Assembly (NCBI GenBank): GCA_030710605.1
Contig: CP092875.1
Location: forward strand, 63,559,404-63,623,403
DNA length: 64,000 bases
DNA from: Cordylochernes scorpioides
Lineage: Eukaryota; Arthropoda; Arachnida; Pseudoscorpiones; Chernetidae
Reading direction: 5' to 3'
Shown: positions 10,161-20,535 of the stretch, piece after piece
How positions within the stretch are numbered: the first letter of the stretch is position 1
Layout: each line of letters opens with the position of its first letter
Program-made: the position numbers and the translations under genes
Notes under the pieces: generated by a model
The model's input: only the letters and a program-made list of their open reading frames with translations
Database searches by the model: none
What the model was told of the DNA's origin: nothing

Positions 10161-10485
10161 AGAAACCATTAACTCTGCCTTTGCCGGTCCCAAGCCCGGG
10201 TGAAAAAGGAGGAGGGGGAGCAGTAACAAGCTCGCTAAAAAATCTGGGCTCAGCTGGCCCGGCTGATAGTACCCTGTAAGGGTTCCTGATACAGGAATAC
10301 AGGATGAGCAGCGTTTGTACTCCATGTTAAGAGCGGCTGCACATGGCGTCTGTTCCTCATGTCAGAGTCGGCCATTTCTTTTGGAGCTAAGTCGGCCTGC
10401 CACTGAGTAGTGCTCCCAGTCTTAATGACAAAGGCAGACGCATTCTACTTCACCCAGTGTGGAGATAAGGAAGAAGAAGATCTCC
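10161..10485 (-). repeat. Dispersed 0.3-kb repeat, copy 1
   Basis: Runs from TGCCGGTCCCAAGCCCGGG to GACAAAGGCAGACGCATTC. Copies lie at 34425-34745 (opposite orientation) and 35027-35320 (same orientation). On its sense strand (minus here) it contains an ATG-led open frame beginning MADSDMRNR. No domain is recognisable. It may be the 5' region of a LINE, but that is a guess. Confidence 0.65.
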
Positions 10486-10744
10486 AGAATCCTGTAGCCT
10501 TTGTTTAAGAATTATTTCATATATATTAATTAGTAATTAAAATTTATATTCCTTTTTACCACAGACATATGATCATTTAAAACTGAGAATATTCCAGGGA
10601 CAGGTCTCTCATAGCTATTTGAATATATTTGTACAAGTTTTTTTTGGGGTATTTTCGCCCATCCAGTTCATTCGAAGAGGTATGATCAGTTGATATTCCT
10701 GTTGAAGAACAAAGGGTTCTGAATTTTAAGAAAATATATTAAGA

Positions 10745-10950
10745 TATCTGGTAATATTGTGACGTAGAAAATAAGGAAAGACAAACTTCAGGATGACATA
10801 GCAATTCATTTAAGGCAAAAAACAATATCCACATTAATAAGATACAAGATAAGCAATGAGGTAAGTTTCCAGAGAGTAGCAAATATATAAATAAAATAAA
10901 TATCAAAAGGTTAATAATATGTACATATAATAAATACCCTGCTACAATAC
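10745..10950 (+). repeat. Dispersed repeat (GATAAGCAATGAGG family), copy 1
   Basis: Shares AGGAAAGACAAACTTCAGGA, GATAAGCAATGAGG and ACTCTNTTAATA-type segments with 11639-11845, 41344-41530, 44905-45365 and 63040-63230, all plus strand. About 190 bp and non-coding. Every copy faces the same way. Confidence 0.65.
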
Positions 10951-11130
10951 TATATAGTATCAATACATATCTTTGTTAGAAACTCAAAAACAGCGAGCTG
11001 TCGAGCGGCTCTCTTTGACTGGTTTTTTAACGATTGAATGTGAAATACCTCGATTAAGCGTTAAAAAGACTACTTATTTTGTATTAGATTATTTTAATTA
11101 CAACAAAATGTGTTTCTGACAACGTTTATA
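10951..11130 (+). repeat. 180-bp direct repeat, left copy
   Basis: Nearly identical to 13315-13494 (AACAGCGAGCTGTCGAGCGG, TTAACGATTGAA, CAACAAAATGTGTTTC). The pair brackets about 2.2 kb. It does not begin TG or end CA, so LTR status is not supported. Confidence 0.7.
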
Positions 11131-11638
11131 TCACAATACAGAAACGAATATTATATCTGATATCTATTCCATTATTTAGATTGGTATTTATAGATTTTGG
11201 TTTTATATTAATATTTAGGGTAGTACTGTATGTGTTTTCTTTATTCAAGGTGGTTCAGTATCATTTGTATATCAAAGGAAGTTCGGTATTTTTAAAAGAT
11301 TGTATTTAATTTGCCTCCATGCCTGTTTGTTGTTCTGTCTGTCAATACAGAGCACCTAGAGGTCTGAACCAATTTTGAAATATAGGAATTCACATATTAT
11401 TATATTATACATAAATATATTACATATGTGAATTTAAATATTTGTAAATTTATAATTAATGACTAAATATTAAATAAACAATCGTTTAATAAAATATACG
11501 AGTATTTAAATATTTCATTGAAAATACATTTAAAAAGTGAAAATAAATATTTTTCATTTTCTGCCATTGAAAAATGTGATCTATAGGAGGCGATATAAAA
11601 GCGGTGAGGACCATCATCGTATATTGAGTGAAGAGATA

Positions 11639-11845
11639 AAATATTGCCACGTGGAAAATTAGGGAAGACAAAAACTTCAGGAGGAGACAAAAATTTATTT
11701 CAGGCAAGGACAAACTATGAATGATAAACAAGAGATAAGCCACGAGGGAAATTTACAGAGTAGGAAAATATAAACATAAAAAAGACCACTCTGTTAATAA
11801 TAAAAATAATAAAATTAATAAATCCTCTGTTACATATTTAGTGAA
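11639..11845 (+). repeat. Dispersed repeat (GATAAGCAATGAGG family), copy 2
   Basis: ATATTGCCACGTGGAAAATT to TAATAAATCCTCTG; same family as 10745-10950, lying between the 180-bp direct repeats. Confidence 0.6.
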
Positions 11846-12429
11846 ATATTAGATTTAATAATCAGTTGTTCATATTGAATCACGTTAAGTTAGACATTCA
11901 TGATGATCGTCCTTAGTCGCTTTTATTTTGTCTCATTAATCTAACTGTTCAATGGAGGAGGTTGAAATATGTATTTTTTCCTTTTTAATATAAGTCTTTT
12001 GAGAAAAAAACTATTTTAATTATAATATTCTATATTCAAAATGGTTCAGTATTTTTTTCCATATTCAAGGTATACCCTTTCTTTATTCAAGGCATATATC
12101 AGTATTTTTCTTATATTCAAAGGGATTAGTTATGCTAACTAAAATTAAAGTACAAGTAATTCAGTATTCAATTTTCTGTGTGTTTGTTAGATTTTCCTAT
12201 GTTTTCTCTCAATTTAAGATCCAGTTTTATTAATGGCTTTATATTGAAAGTTTCTTAAAGATTTAAATGTTCTCTTCATTTAGCTTTAGCTCATTTCCTC
12301 AATGTAGGATCAATATTGTTGGCTATAAATGTACAGATGTTTTCCTCTTTTTGTTGAATCTGGACACGCGGTCTTAAATTTGTTCTTGTATCTCTGTGTA
12401 AGGAACTTGTTTTTACCTCTGTAGACAAA
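11846..12429. other. No recognisable gene
   Basis: AT-rich sequence with loosely repeated TTCAAGG/TATTCAAAG motifs (11245-12120) and no convincing frame. Confidence 0.4.
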
Positions 12430-13045
12430 GTATCTATAGTAATTTCTGAGCGTATATTCTAGCATAGAAGTTATACGTTGTTCTTATGTTGAATTGAAAT
12501 CCTTCCTGATTTATGTTACACAAATTATACCATTATATATGATTCAACCCATGATGTCAAAATGGGAATTGAAAAGACTTTGAAAAAGGGTGTTAGATAG
12601 ACAAGTGTAACTACATGGTGAATAGCAGAATTTACTTGCGTGCTGAGGCTGTTATAGTAGAATCTGAGCATGTATCTACTAGCATGGAAGTTATACGTTG
12701 TTCTTATGTTGAATTGAACTCATTCCCGATTTATGTTACACAAATTATACCATTATATATGATTCAACCCATGATGTCAAAATGGGAATTGAAAAGACTT
12801 TGAAAAAGTGTGTTAGAAAGACAAGTGGAAGTACATGGTGTATAGCAGAATGAACTTGCGTGCTGAGGCTGTTATACGTTGTGCTTATGTTCAAATCATT
12901 CCCGAATTATGTTACACAAATTATACCATTATATATGATACAACCCATGATGTCAAAATAGAATTGAAATGACTTTGAAAAAGGGTGTTAAAAAGACATG
13001 TGGAAGTACATGGTGTATAGCAGAATGAACTTGCGTGCTGAGACT
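12430..13045 (+). repeat. Tandem repeat, about 220-bp unit, three copies
   Basis: The segment TTATGTTACACAAATTATAC recurs at 12511, 12731 and 12907 (spacing 220 and 176; the last unit has a deletion of about 44 bp). Each unit carries ATGATNCAACCCATGATGTC and a GACTTTGAAAAAG run, ending in GTACATGGTG. Non-coding; an open frame over part of it is incidental. Confidence 0.75.
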
Positions 13046-13314
13046 GTTTCTAATTGGGAAGAGAGAGAGAGGGTGTTGTTGCTTGGTACGCGGAGAACGT
13101 GTAAGGAATTAATTGGGCCTGGCGTGAGAGCATAACGTCTTAATTAATTAGCCAGTGGTCAGACACGAAACAAGATGGCTGCCCTTAACTATATTCTGGT
13201 TGGATTCATCACTTAGAAACGCAATCTTCGCTATTTGAGTGAATACAAAATGGCTGCTCATAACTATCTTCTGGTATATTCATCATATTACAAGGCAATA
13301 ACGTGCTATCTATA

Positions 13315-13494
13315 TATATAGTATCAATACATATCTTTGTTAGAAACTCAAAAACAGCGAGCTGTCGAGCGGCTCTCTTTGACTGGTTTTTTAACGATTG
13401 AAGGTGAAAACCCTCGATTAAGCGTTAAAAAGACAACTAATTTTGTATTCGATTATTTTAATTACAACAAAATGTGTTTCGCACAACGTTTATA
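13315..13494 (+). repeat. 180-bp direct repeat, right copy
   Basis: Right partner of 10951-11130 with about ten differences. Upstream, 13170-13290 has two near-repeats of AAGATGGCTGCCC/AAAATGGCTGCTC followed by TTCTGGT. Confidence 0.7.
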
Positions 13495-13857
13495 ACTACT
13501 GTCCTGCAGTAAGGACAATATATATTTTATTTACGTGTAAAAAAAAAACTTTCGTTGCTTAAATGTTTTATTTTCTTATATTCATCATATAGAAAACGTA
13601 ACATTGCTGGTTTAGGAAATAATTTTTAGTTGCATTGTCTTGGGATGGAGAGGTCGAAGAGGCAGCCCTGCAGATCCAGGGGCAGAGAAAAGATAGAGAG
13701 AGATTGAGATTGAAACTACTTTGATTGTATCGTCCATATAAGATTATATCAGGTTAAATACAAAATTGAATAAATAAGATTATATAATGATAAATATATG
13801 AATGAATAGATGTGTAAGTATATAAGATATACATATATATGTGAAAAATAGGAAAAA

Positions 13858-14130
13858 TAAAAAAGTCAGGTGTTGTAATTAAAAAACAAATAAGGGTATC
13901 CTGACCAGGAGCACATGTGCTTTTTAGATAGCAGAGTGCCATCTAGTGGAACAGAAATCAACTAAACGTTGATTTTAACCTGTTCCCTGATATTTGGCCA
14001 ACCCATTTTCTTGAGAAATCATTGGCCAAAAATCAGGGAACAGGCTATATCAACGTTTAGTTTATTTCTGTTCCACTAGATGGCGCTCTGCTATCTAAAA
14101 GGCACATGTGCTCCTGGTCAGGAAAGGCCT
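13858..14130. repeat. Ribozyme-repeat family, inverted pair lacking the ribozyme (copy C)
   Basis: Two copies of the unit's 3' part face each other (13895-14010 minus; 14015-14127 plus), both with CCATCTAG/GATGGCGCTCTGC, the TCAACGTTTAG segment and CACATGTGC. The hammerhead part is absent from both arms. Confidence 0.6.
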
Positions 14131-14365
14131 TCTTTGTTTTTTAATACATATACATATATATGAAATATATATACAAAGTCTCTTCATTGGTAGCGCTCAC
14201 CACGGGAAAGACACGCTACCGGAGAGATAATTTAAGATAGTGAATTAAGTAATTATATATTGATTCTGTCTCTATATATACAATTTATATCCATAATTAT
14301 TTCTTTAAATCGCGCTATTCCAGCCCAAACAATCCCGAGAATTAGTTTAAATGATTAGTTATATA

Positions 14366-14795
14366 CAGGGTGATCCAAAAGTCCCGCACAACTTTAAAAA
14401 TTAATAACTTCGCGAATATTTGCGCTAGAGCAATGCGGTAAACACCATTGTGTTCAGGATGCAATGGGATTTTTTTATGGCAAATAATGAAAAATTCGAA
14501 ATTGATTTTAGTTACAACTTTATTCGCTAGATGGCGCCCTACCAGAATCAGCGATTCAGAGGCCAAAATGTTTGATAAATTCAAAAATATAACTGAACGA
14601 TACGTATTTTTACTTTTTGAACACCAGGAAAGAACCCTAATAATATCAAATGATAAATTAATAAAACACCATTTCGCCAAAAGTTAGAAGAAATGGTTAA
14701 CGATTTTTAAATACAATCTGAGATATGTAAAATAGGTATATGCAAATTAAAACATGTAGCAAAAAAAAAATCTGATATTTTAGATGCGGTTTGCT
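14366..14795 (+). mobile_element. Mariner-like terminus, left
   Basis: Begins CAGGGTGATCCAAAAGTCCC after TA (14364-14365), a standard Tc1/mariner-type end. The 430-bp segment is repeated in inverse orientation at 24477-24892, so both outer ends point outward. No transposase frame lies directly inside it; the 14448-14687 frame has no known motif. Confidence 0.65.
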
Positions 14796-15596
14796 GGAAT
14801 CCTCTCAGCTATTTATATTTCGAAAATAATAATTTTCTATTTTGACGTGACAACGTCTTAAATTAGGTTGCGGCTGGGAGTCACTTATGAAAAAGTGTAA
14901 CGCCCGGTAACGTTACGATGAGTCACCGAACGAGAGTGCTGCGCGCGCAGCGCTAGAGAATTAGGCGCATTGAATCGGCGCATGCTTGTCTCTGTCTTTG
15001 TCTTTCTCGAACGTTCTTGGCGTTGGAAAAACAAGAAAGCGTCATAATACAAGTTCACACGTGTGGTTAAAGTATCGTCAGCTGTGTCTGTAGTGAAAAT
15101 GTGGAGTGCTTAGATTCGTCATTTACAACAACTACAACAATAAAGGTAAATAATTGTACACTGATATTTCATTATCGTAAACTATGATTGATTGATTAAT
15201 TGTTAGATTGACACAAAAGTTGAGAAACTGAGTTTATAGGTTATGTCATACTATTGATAAATGTTGATAGTGTTAAGTAAATTATTAGTGTAAAATTAAT
15301 TAATTATTATTTTACAAATTTTAAATAGTTTCAAATTTATTTAGCAAAAATTTGAACCTTCGATCTGCATAAATGTTTTGATTTTCGAATTGATTCTTTA
15401 AAATTACAAATATTAAGAAAAAGTGGCAGATATAAGAAAACTTTATTTAAACTGTGTTGAGCAAGAATTTTAACATCTAATTTAAGTAAATGTTTTAATT
15501 TTCAACTTCATCATTTACAATTACAAATTTTATTTAATTTCAAATTTATTTAGCAAAAATTTGAACCTTCGATCTGAATAAGTGTTTTGATATTCA
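14796..15596 (+). other. Possible untranslated leader with a 206-bp direct repeat
   Basis: 14880-15090 is GC-richer than its surroundings (GCGCGCGCAGCGC). AAAGGTAAAT at 15141-15150 resembles a splice donor. Positions 15327-15390 and 15533-15597 are direct repeats (ATTTAGCAAAAATTTGAACC and TTCGATCTG). It may be the 5' flank of the endonuclease-domain frame that follows; not proven. Confidence 0.3.
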
Positions 15597-16139
15597 AATA
15601 CCAACGCGGCTGGTGGAGTGGCGATCTATCGTAAATTATCATCGACATCTACGGCGGAAGTGTTCCAAGTTGCGATTACAGACGTAACTCGTGTCATTAA
15701 AACCAAGGGTGACATGTGCATGACTGAAGTTACTTGCTTCGCCGCTAATACTAGCTTCAAGTTTATACTCGGTGCTGTATATATTCATCCAGGAGCTAGT
15801 ATGCAGGATATTGGAATGTTACTATGGCAAGGACTCGGTCCGTACATTCACAACAGCCAGTACGTGCCACCGTTCGTGCAAGTTGATTCTAGTATACCGA
15901 TTCTTCTGTGTGGTGATTTTAACAAAAACGTAAAGCCTGACAACTCGTTTCTTAATTTCATGAAAAATACGTATAATTTTGATTGCGTATCAAACGTTTC
16001 TAAGTCAACTACGTTAAAAGGAACAACTATCGACTTGACTTTCGCAAGACACATTACAGCAGAAACACTTCCTTTCATTTCATATTTCTCCTATCATCGT
16101 CCTATCCTCAACAAAATCACTCAAATAGGAATTAGTTAA
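15597..16139 (+). pseudogene. Endonuclease/exonuclease/phosphatase domain fragment
   Basis: The open frame runs from about 15597 (NTNAAGGVAIYRKL) to the stop at 16137-16139. It reads GGVAIYRKL, FILGAVYIHPGA, the catalytic-type CGDFNKNV, GTTIDLTFARH and SYFSYHRPIL. These are hallmarks of the AP-endonuclease-like fold. The combination GTTIDLTF...FISYFSYHRPI resembles, from memory, the C-terminal endonuclease domain fused to Pif1-like helicases in Helentron-type elements more than a LINE endonuclease. No helicase or Rep sequence is visible upstream, so this is a C-terminal fragment. There is no upstream methionine in frame. Confidence 0.6.
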
Positions 16140-16414
16140 GTTTAAGTTTACATGTACAATGTTTTAGTTAACAAAATATATTTCTATAGTTAAAATTTGT
16201 GCAATTCTTATTTTCATTCAATTCCTTGTTTCTATTGTGCAATTTAATTATATTCATATCAATAAATATTCTACCGTTGTCACGTAAAATCTTCGCCCGT
16301 AAAACCGACTTTACAGGCAACCAAAAGTTTTTTTTAAAATTCAACTCTCTCTCAGTATCGATTATATATATTTTTTATTGATTTGAAAAATATTTATCTA
16401 TATCTGATGATTTA

Positions 16415-16436
16415 TTTTACTCTGGAATGTCGTTGT
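16415..16436 (-). pseudogene. LINE RT continuation beyond gypsy
   Basis: The minus strand reads AACGACATTCCAGAG (N D I P E), the expected sequel to LLFSLYI in Jockey/CR1-type RTs, then a stop. No more LINE sequence is recognisable downstream. Confidence 0.55.
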
Positions 16437-16576
16437 TGTTTTTGTCGTGTCCAATAAAGAGCCTCAGATTATTTTCGTTTGGCCAACAAAAAATGTCCAA
16501 TTTATATACACATATATTCTTACATAATGAGACTTTAAAGAATGCAAATAATCTTCATCTATTTACATACACAACA
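16437..16576 (-). repeat. Gypsy 3' LTR (140 bp)
   Basis: On the minus strand it starts TGTTGTGTATGTAAATAG and ends CGACAAAAACA (TG...CA). The partner LTR is 20397-20535. The copies agree over the first 100 bp but differ strongly near the end, so the insertion is old. It contains AGCCTCATT-like and CTTTATTGG segments. Confidence 0.8.
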
Positions 16577-16590
16577 CATCTCCCCCCTTA
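16577..16590 (-). other. Gypsy polypurine tract
   Basis: The minus strand reads TAAGGGGGGAGATG immediately before the 3' LTR, as expected for the plus-strand primer. Confidence 0.75.
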
Positions 16591-16607
16591 ATAATACTCC
16601 AGTCGGT

Positions 16608-16800
16608 CTAGGGGTTTCTTGGCTCTCTGAGGTCTAGGACTGCGGACGGGCACTTGCACAGCGGCAGCCTCCGGTTTAGGAGTGCAAGAGGGCACGTGCA
16701 CAGCAACAGGCCCTGGTATAGGAGTGCAAGAGGGTACGTGCACAGAAGCAGTCTTCTCCTTGTTTCCTGATGTAACCTCTGGAACCTCCTCTTCACTTTA
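16608..16800 (-). repeat. About 55-bp imperfect tandem repeat near the gypsy pol end
   Basis: Three imperfect units of about 54-57 bp, each containing GTGCAAGAGGG(C/T)ACGTGCACAG-like sequence. On the minus strand it gives a repeated LLCTCPLALL-type peptide, unlike any integrase domain; coding significance is unclear. Confidence 0.5.
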
Positions 16801-16974
16801 TTTCTGACTTCCCCCTACAGGCTTCTCTCCTGATGTTCGAGGAAGTATCAAATTTCTTGTCTCAACTTGTTTCTTTCTCACAGGTCGCAATTGATTGATA
16901 TGCCTCTTATACACGACGCCCTTGTAACTTATAAGGTAGTGACAGTAGCTCAATAATTCCAAAATGGTACCTTT

Positions 16975-17960
16975 TTACCGTTTAGGTCCAGTTGCATAGT
17001 TGCGGAGATAAACCTCGCAACCTGTAGTAAACTGCTCCTGCCTTCTTACGGCCTCATGAAATACCTCTCGCGGATTTCCCATCTTGGTATTAAATTCGAG
17101 AATCTTGACCTTAAACTTCTCTTCATTAGCAGTTCCGCCGGTAAATTCCTTTATTACAGTTTGGGGGAATGCTCTATGAGCAAATAGGAAACTTTGTAGA
17201 TTCGTCTCTAAATCATCCTTCCCATTATTCTTTCTCAAAAGGTTTTTGAACTCTCTTACATATCTCTCAGCTAAACCATTTGTACTAGGATTATACGGAC
17301 TGGTCTTAGTGTGCCGTATACCATTCATTTTGGTAAATTGCTCGAATTCACCGGAGACAAACTTTCTTCCGTTATCTGTAACAAAAAATTAGGGCAATCC
17401 AATTCTGGCGAGAATATCTCTAAGATGACTTATAATAGTTTTTCTGGTAATATCTTTGATGATAAAAATTTCTATTCACTTTGAGAATGCGTCCACGAGA
17501 ACCAAAAACATTCTTCCCATGAACGGACCCGCTAGATCAAGATGATGTCGATGCCACGGTTTTTCGGGCCAAGTCCATTCCGAGATGGTAGCCGGGGCAT
17601 GCTTGCCGATTCTTGGAATACTCTACATTCTCTAGTTAACTCCTCGATGTTACTGTCTATGCCTGGCCACCAGAAAATACCGTCTGGCAATCATCTTCAT
17701 TTTAACAATCCCCATGTGTATTTCATGCAAGTCATTTAAAATTAAATATCTTAATTTTTGGGGAATTACCACTCTTTCACGCCATTGAAGACAACCAAAC
17801 TCCAAACTTAATTCCTCATTGATCTTATAATGAGGAGCTAGTGGGTTTTCTCTCGGTACCCTTGTGAATTTCCACACACACACACAGTTGACTTCTCTAA
17901 CATTCCTTAATACTATAGACAGTATTTTATCTTGGGGCGTCTCATTAGCCACCTCCATAA
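16975..17960 (-). pseudogene. Gypsy integrase, fragmented
   Basis: Minus strand from 17958: zinc-binding region (LNDLHEIHMGIVKMKMIARR, with the His pair), then Cys pair region around 17640-17600 (ELTRECRVF in a shifted frame), a decayed core, and then TSPYNPSTNGLAERYVREFK (about 17300-17250) with the catalytic Glu context and FLFAHRAFPQTV. There are at least three frame breaks. Normal job: inserting the cDNA into the genome. Confidence 0.75.
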
Positions 17961-18000
17961 AAGAGAACGGTACCTCATTCGACTTCCTAAGAAGAAGTAC

Positions 18001-18590
18001 CTAGTCTTCATCAAGAGACTCCCTGACACTCGATTCTAAAGGAAGACGTGACAATGCGTCAACATTGGAATTATCACTAGTTTTTCGAAATTCCACAGTA
18101 TAATTAAATGCAGCTAATTTTAAGGACCATCTTTTAATTCTGGATGATGCACATATGGGAATTGGTTTATGAGGTGAAAATATATGAATTAAGGGTCGGT
18201 TGTCTGTGACCAATAAAAATTTTCGTCCCAGTAAGTATTGTCTGAATTTCTCAACGCCAAAGGTTATGCTCAACGCTTTCTTTTCTAGTTGAGAGAAACG
18301 TTTTTCCGCTTCAGTTAATGTTCTAGAAGCAAAGGCTATAGGGCATTCTTCCTTTCTATCATTTCTATGACTCAGAATTACGCCTAGTCCATAGTCCATT
18401 AATAATGATTTACATTTTTCAAATAACATTCGATATTCTTTCGTCCAATTCCATCTACAATTTTCATTCAAAAGTTGATAGAATAGCGCTAAAATGTTTG
18501 CTATATTCTTTATGAATCTATAATAATAAATTAAGAGTCCTATGAAAGATCTCAATTGCGAAACATTCTTTAGGTTCAGGCGCCTCTATC
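18001..18590 (-). pseudogene. Gypsy RNase H region
   Basis: Minus strand: MRSFIGLLIYYYRFIKN, CPIAFASRTLTEAEKRFSQL, then EKKALSITFGVEKFRQYL, GRKFLLVTDNRPLIHIF and NSNVDALSRLPL. These are the standard Ty3/gypsy RT-connection and RNase H motifs, including TDNRPL. An internal segment is missing between KSLLMDYG and LGVILS. It degrades the RNA strand of the hybrid during reverse transcription. Confidence 0.85.
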
Positions 18591-18599
18591 ACTGCTTTA

Positions 18600-19310
18600 A
18601 TTTTATTTTCTAAGGGATGCAGTCCATATTTATCCATTTTAAACCCTAAATATTCCAACGATTTCTTTTTAAATTTACATTTATATCTGTTTAACTTTAA
18701 ACCTTTTTATAGCAATCATCTAAACACTAGATCCAACTTTTGTTCATGATCTTCAAAGTCTTTTCCTGCAACCAAAATATCATCTATGTAGCAGGCCACA
18801 CCTGGCAAATCAGAAAATAGGCCTTCCATAAACCTCTGGAATTTATTTGGTGCTACCGCTACGTCATATGGTAGTCTTTTATAAGAAAACAACCTCTTTG
18901 TTGTGTTTATATCAACAGCTTTGGCTTCTTCCGCTAACATTACTTGTAAGTAAGCCTGTGATAGGTCTAGAGTCGAAAGTACGGTGTTGTAGATAATTTT
19001 GAAAAGATCTCATCGATCGATGGGATGTTATACCTATCTAATTCTATTGCTTTATTAGCTGTGCATCTAAAATCACCACATATCCTTACACTACCATCCT
19101 TTTTTGATGCTGGTACTATTGGAGCGGTCCAATATGCATGAACTATAGGTTATAAAGTGCAGGAATTCACTAAACGATCAATTTCATTCTCTACTTTGTT
19201 TCTTAGAGAGAAAGGTAAACTTCTGGCCTTACAAAACACAGGAGTCACATCCTTTTTTAAATTAAAATTTATTCTAACGTCCTTTAGAGACAGCCCAAAT
19301 CTTTGTTAAA
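18600..19310 (-). pseudogene. Gypsy reverse transcriptase, fragmented
   Basis: The best part is 18940-18716: LFSYKRLPYDVAVAPNKFQR, FMEGLFSDLPGV, then the catalytic YIDDILVAG. Upstream 19310-18945 contains recognisable RT pieces in shifted frames (for example around 19060-19100 and DLSQAYLQVM-like 18970-18940). Frameshifts and stops make it inactive. Confidence 0.8.
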
Positions 19311-19330
19311 CAAATCTGCATACCTATCCA

Positions 19331-19939
19331 TCAAATTTTTATATATTTAAATATATTTCTATTATATTCATTATTTAATATGTTAATGTTAAACAATATA
19401 GAATAATCAAGTTTCAACTGTTTAAGCCATTCTCTTCCTAATAAAATTACCTGGATTTTTTCATTTACAACTATTAATCGTAAATATTGGTTGGCTTCTT
19501 TCACAAAGACATTTCTTTGATCTATAATCTCTATTGATTTACCACAAAAGGATATAAATCTTAAATTTGTTGGAAATAATCTTTTACCTTGCCAATAATT
19601 CTTATAAATATATTTAGGTATCAACGTAACTGGACTTCCTGTTTCTATTGTAAAGCACAAAGAATAATCATCTACTGTTGAATTTATTGTGGCATCAGTT
19701 TCGCCCTGTACAGAATATATAGAGTCCTCTTGTACAAATTTACATCCCCACATTCTTTTACTAGCTTTGCAGACCCTACTTAAATGACCCAGTTTATTAC
19801 ATTTTAAAACAAGTCTTTGTTCTATGAGGTAAAACAGATGCCACATGTGAATGTCTTTCAACACATCTATAATACAATATTTTGCCTTTGCCACTTTGCC
19901 TGAAAGGCCTATACTGCGCCGTACTATTATTGTACTCAC
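19331..19939 (-). pseudogene. Gypsy gag zinc knuckle and protease
   Basis: Minus strand: CNKLGHLSRVCKAS is a CCHC knuckle that has lost its first Cys. Then the retropepsin active site reads FTIETGSPVTLI, with Glu replacing the catalytic Asp of DTGS, followed by LGREWLKQLKLDY, the usual protease end. Length 202 codons. It lies directly downstream of the gag fragment and upstream of RT in the normal order. Confidence 0.8.
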
Positions 19940-19952
19940 CCTTTTTATCCTT

Positions 19953-20230
19953 TCAATTCACAGGGGATATCTTGGCCACTAATTTATTTTGTAATTCTCT
20001 TGTATTTATCTCCGCCAATTCGAACGAGATCACCACTGCAAAAACTTTATCCAGGGTGACATCGTCGTCCTCTTGTACAAGCTTCTTTTGCAGAATTTCC
20101 GACTTAATTCCAGCCACAGAACGGTCTCGCATCATGGTTCCAAACATATCGACGAAATTACAATTTATTGCTAAATGTTTCAATTCTCTAAGATATTCCG
20201 AAATTGATTAACCTTCCTGTTGAATTTCTT
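19953..20230 (-). pseudogene. Gypsy gag C-terminal fragment
   Basis: Minus strand: FGTMMRDRSVAGIKSEILQ, LTLDKVFAVVISFELAE-like residues (actually VTLDKVFAVVISFELAE), the conserved gypsy Gag segment RDR..GI..EI.QKKL. Gag forms the particle that packages element RNA. Broken from the protease frame near 19945. Confidence 0.7.
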
Positions 20231-20377
20231 GATCCAGATAGTTTAAAAGATGTAATCTTAACCAATTTTCCTATTTTTCCTCTCCATAATCCGAGAGTCA
20301 GATTTGTTTAAAAGATGTAGTTGTTATACTTGCATAGACGCCGCTTTCCTCAGCTTTTTACTGGCTCTGTAGATCGC

Positions 20378-20396
20378 GCATCCTCGTCGCCACTTT
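20378..20396 (-). other. Gypsy primer-binding site
   Basis: On the minus strand, AAGTGGCGACGAGGATGCG follows the 5' LTR; the TGGCGACGAGG core fits a tRNA-3'-end-complementary PBS. I did not identify the tRNA. Confidence 0.55.
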
Positions 20397-20535
20397 TGTT
20401 GTGTCGTAATTAGACGTACAAGAGCTCAAACTTGACCATGGCCAACAACAAATGTACAATTTATATATACATATATTTTTACATAATGAGGCTTTAAATA
20501 ATACAAATAATATTCATCTATTTACATAAACAACA
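20397..20535 (-). repeat. Gypsy 5' LTR (139 bp)
   Basis: On the minus strand it starts TGTTGTTTATGTAAATAG and ends CGACACAACA. Pairs with 16437-16576. Flanking five bases are TTAAC before and ACAAC after, a degraded target duplication. Confidence 0.8.

Noticed and set aside
10134-10325. Pro/Leu-rich frame in the 0.3-kb repeat (also at 34992-35174)
   Set aside because: It is on the strand opposite to the longer ATG-led frame of the same repeat and differs in ending between copies.
10951-13494. LTR retrotransposon bounded by the 180-bp direct repeats
   Set aside because: Repeats do not start TG or end CA, there is no visible target duplication, PBS or coding sequence.
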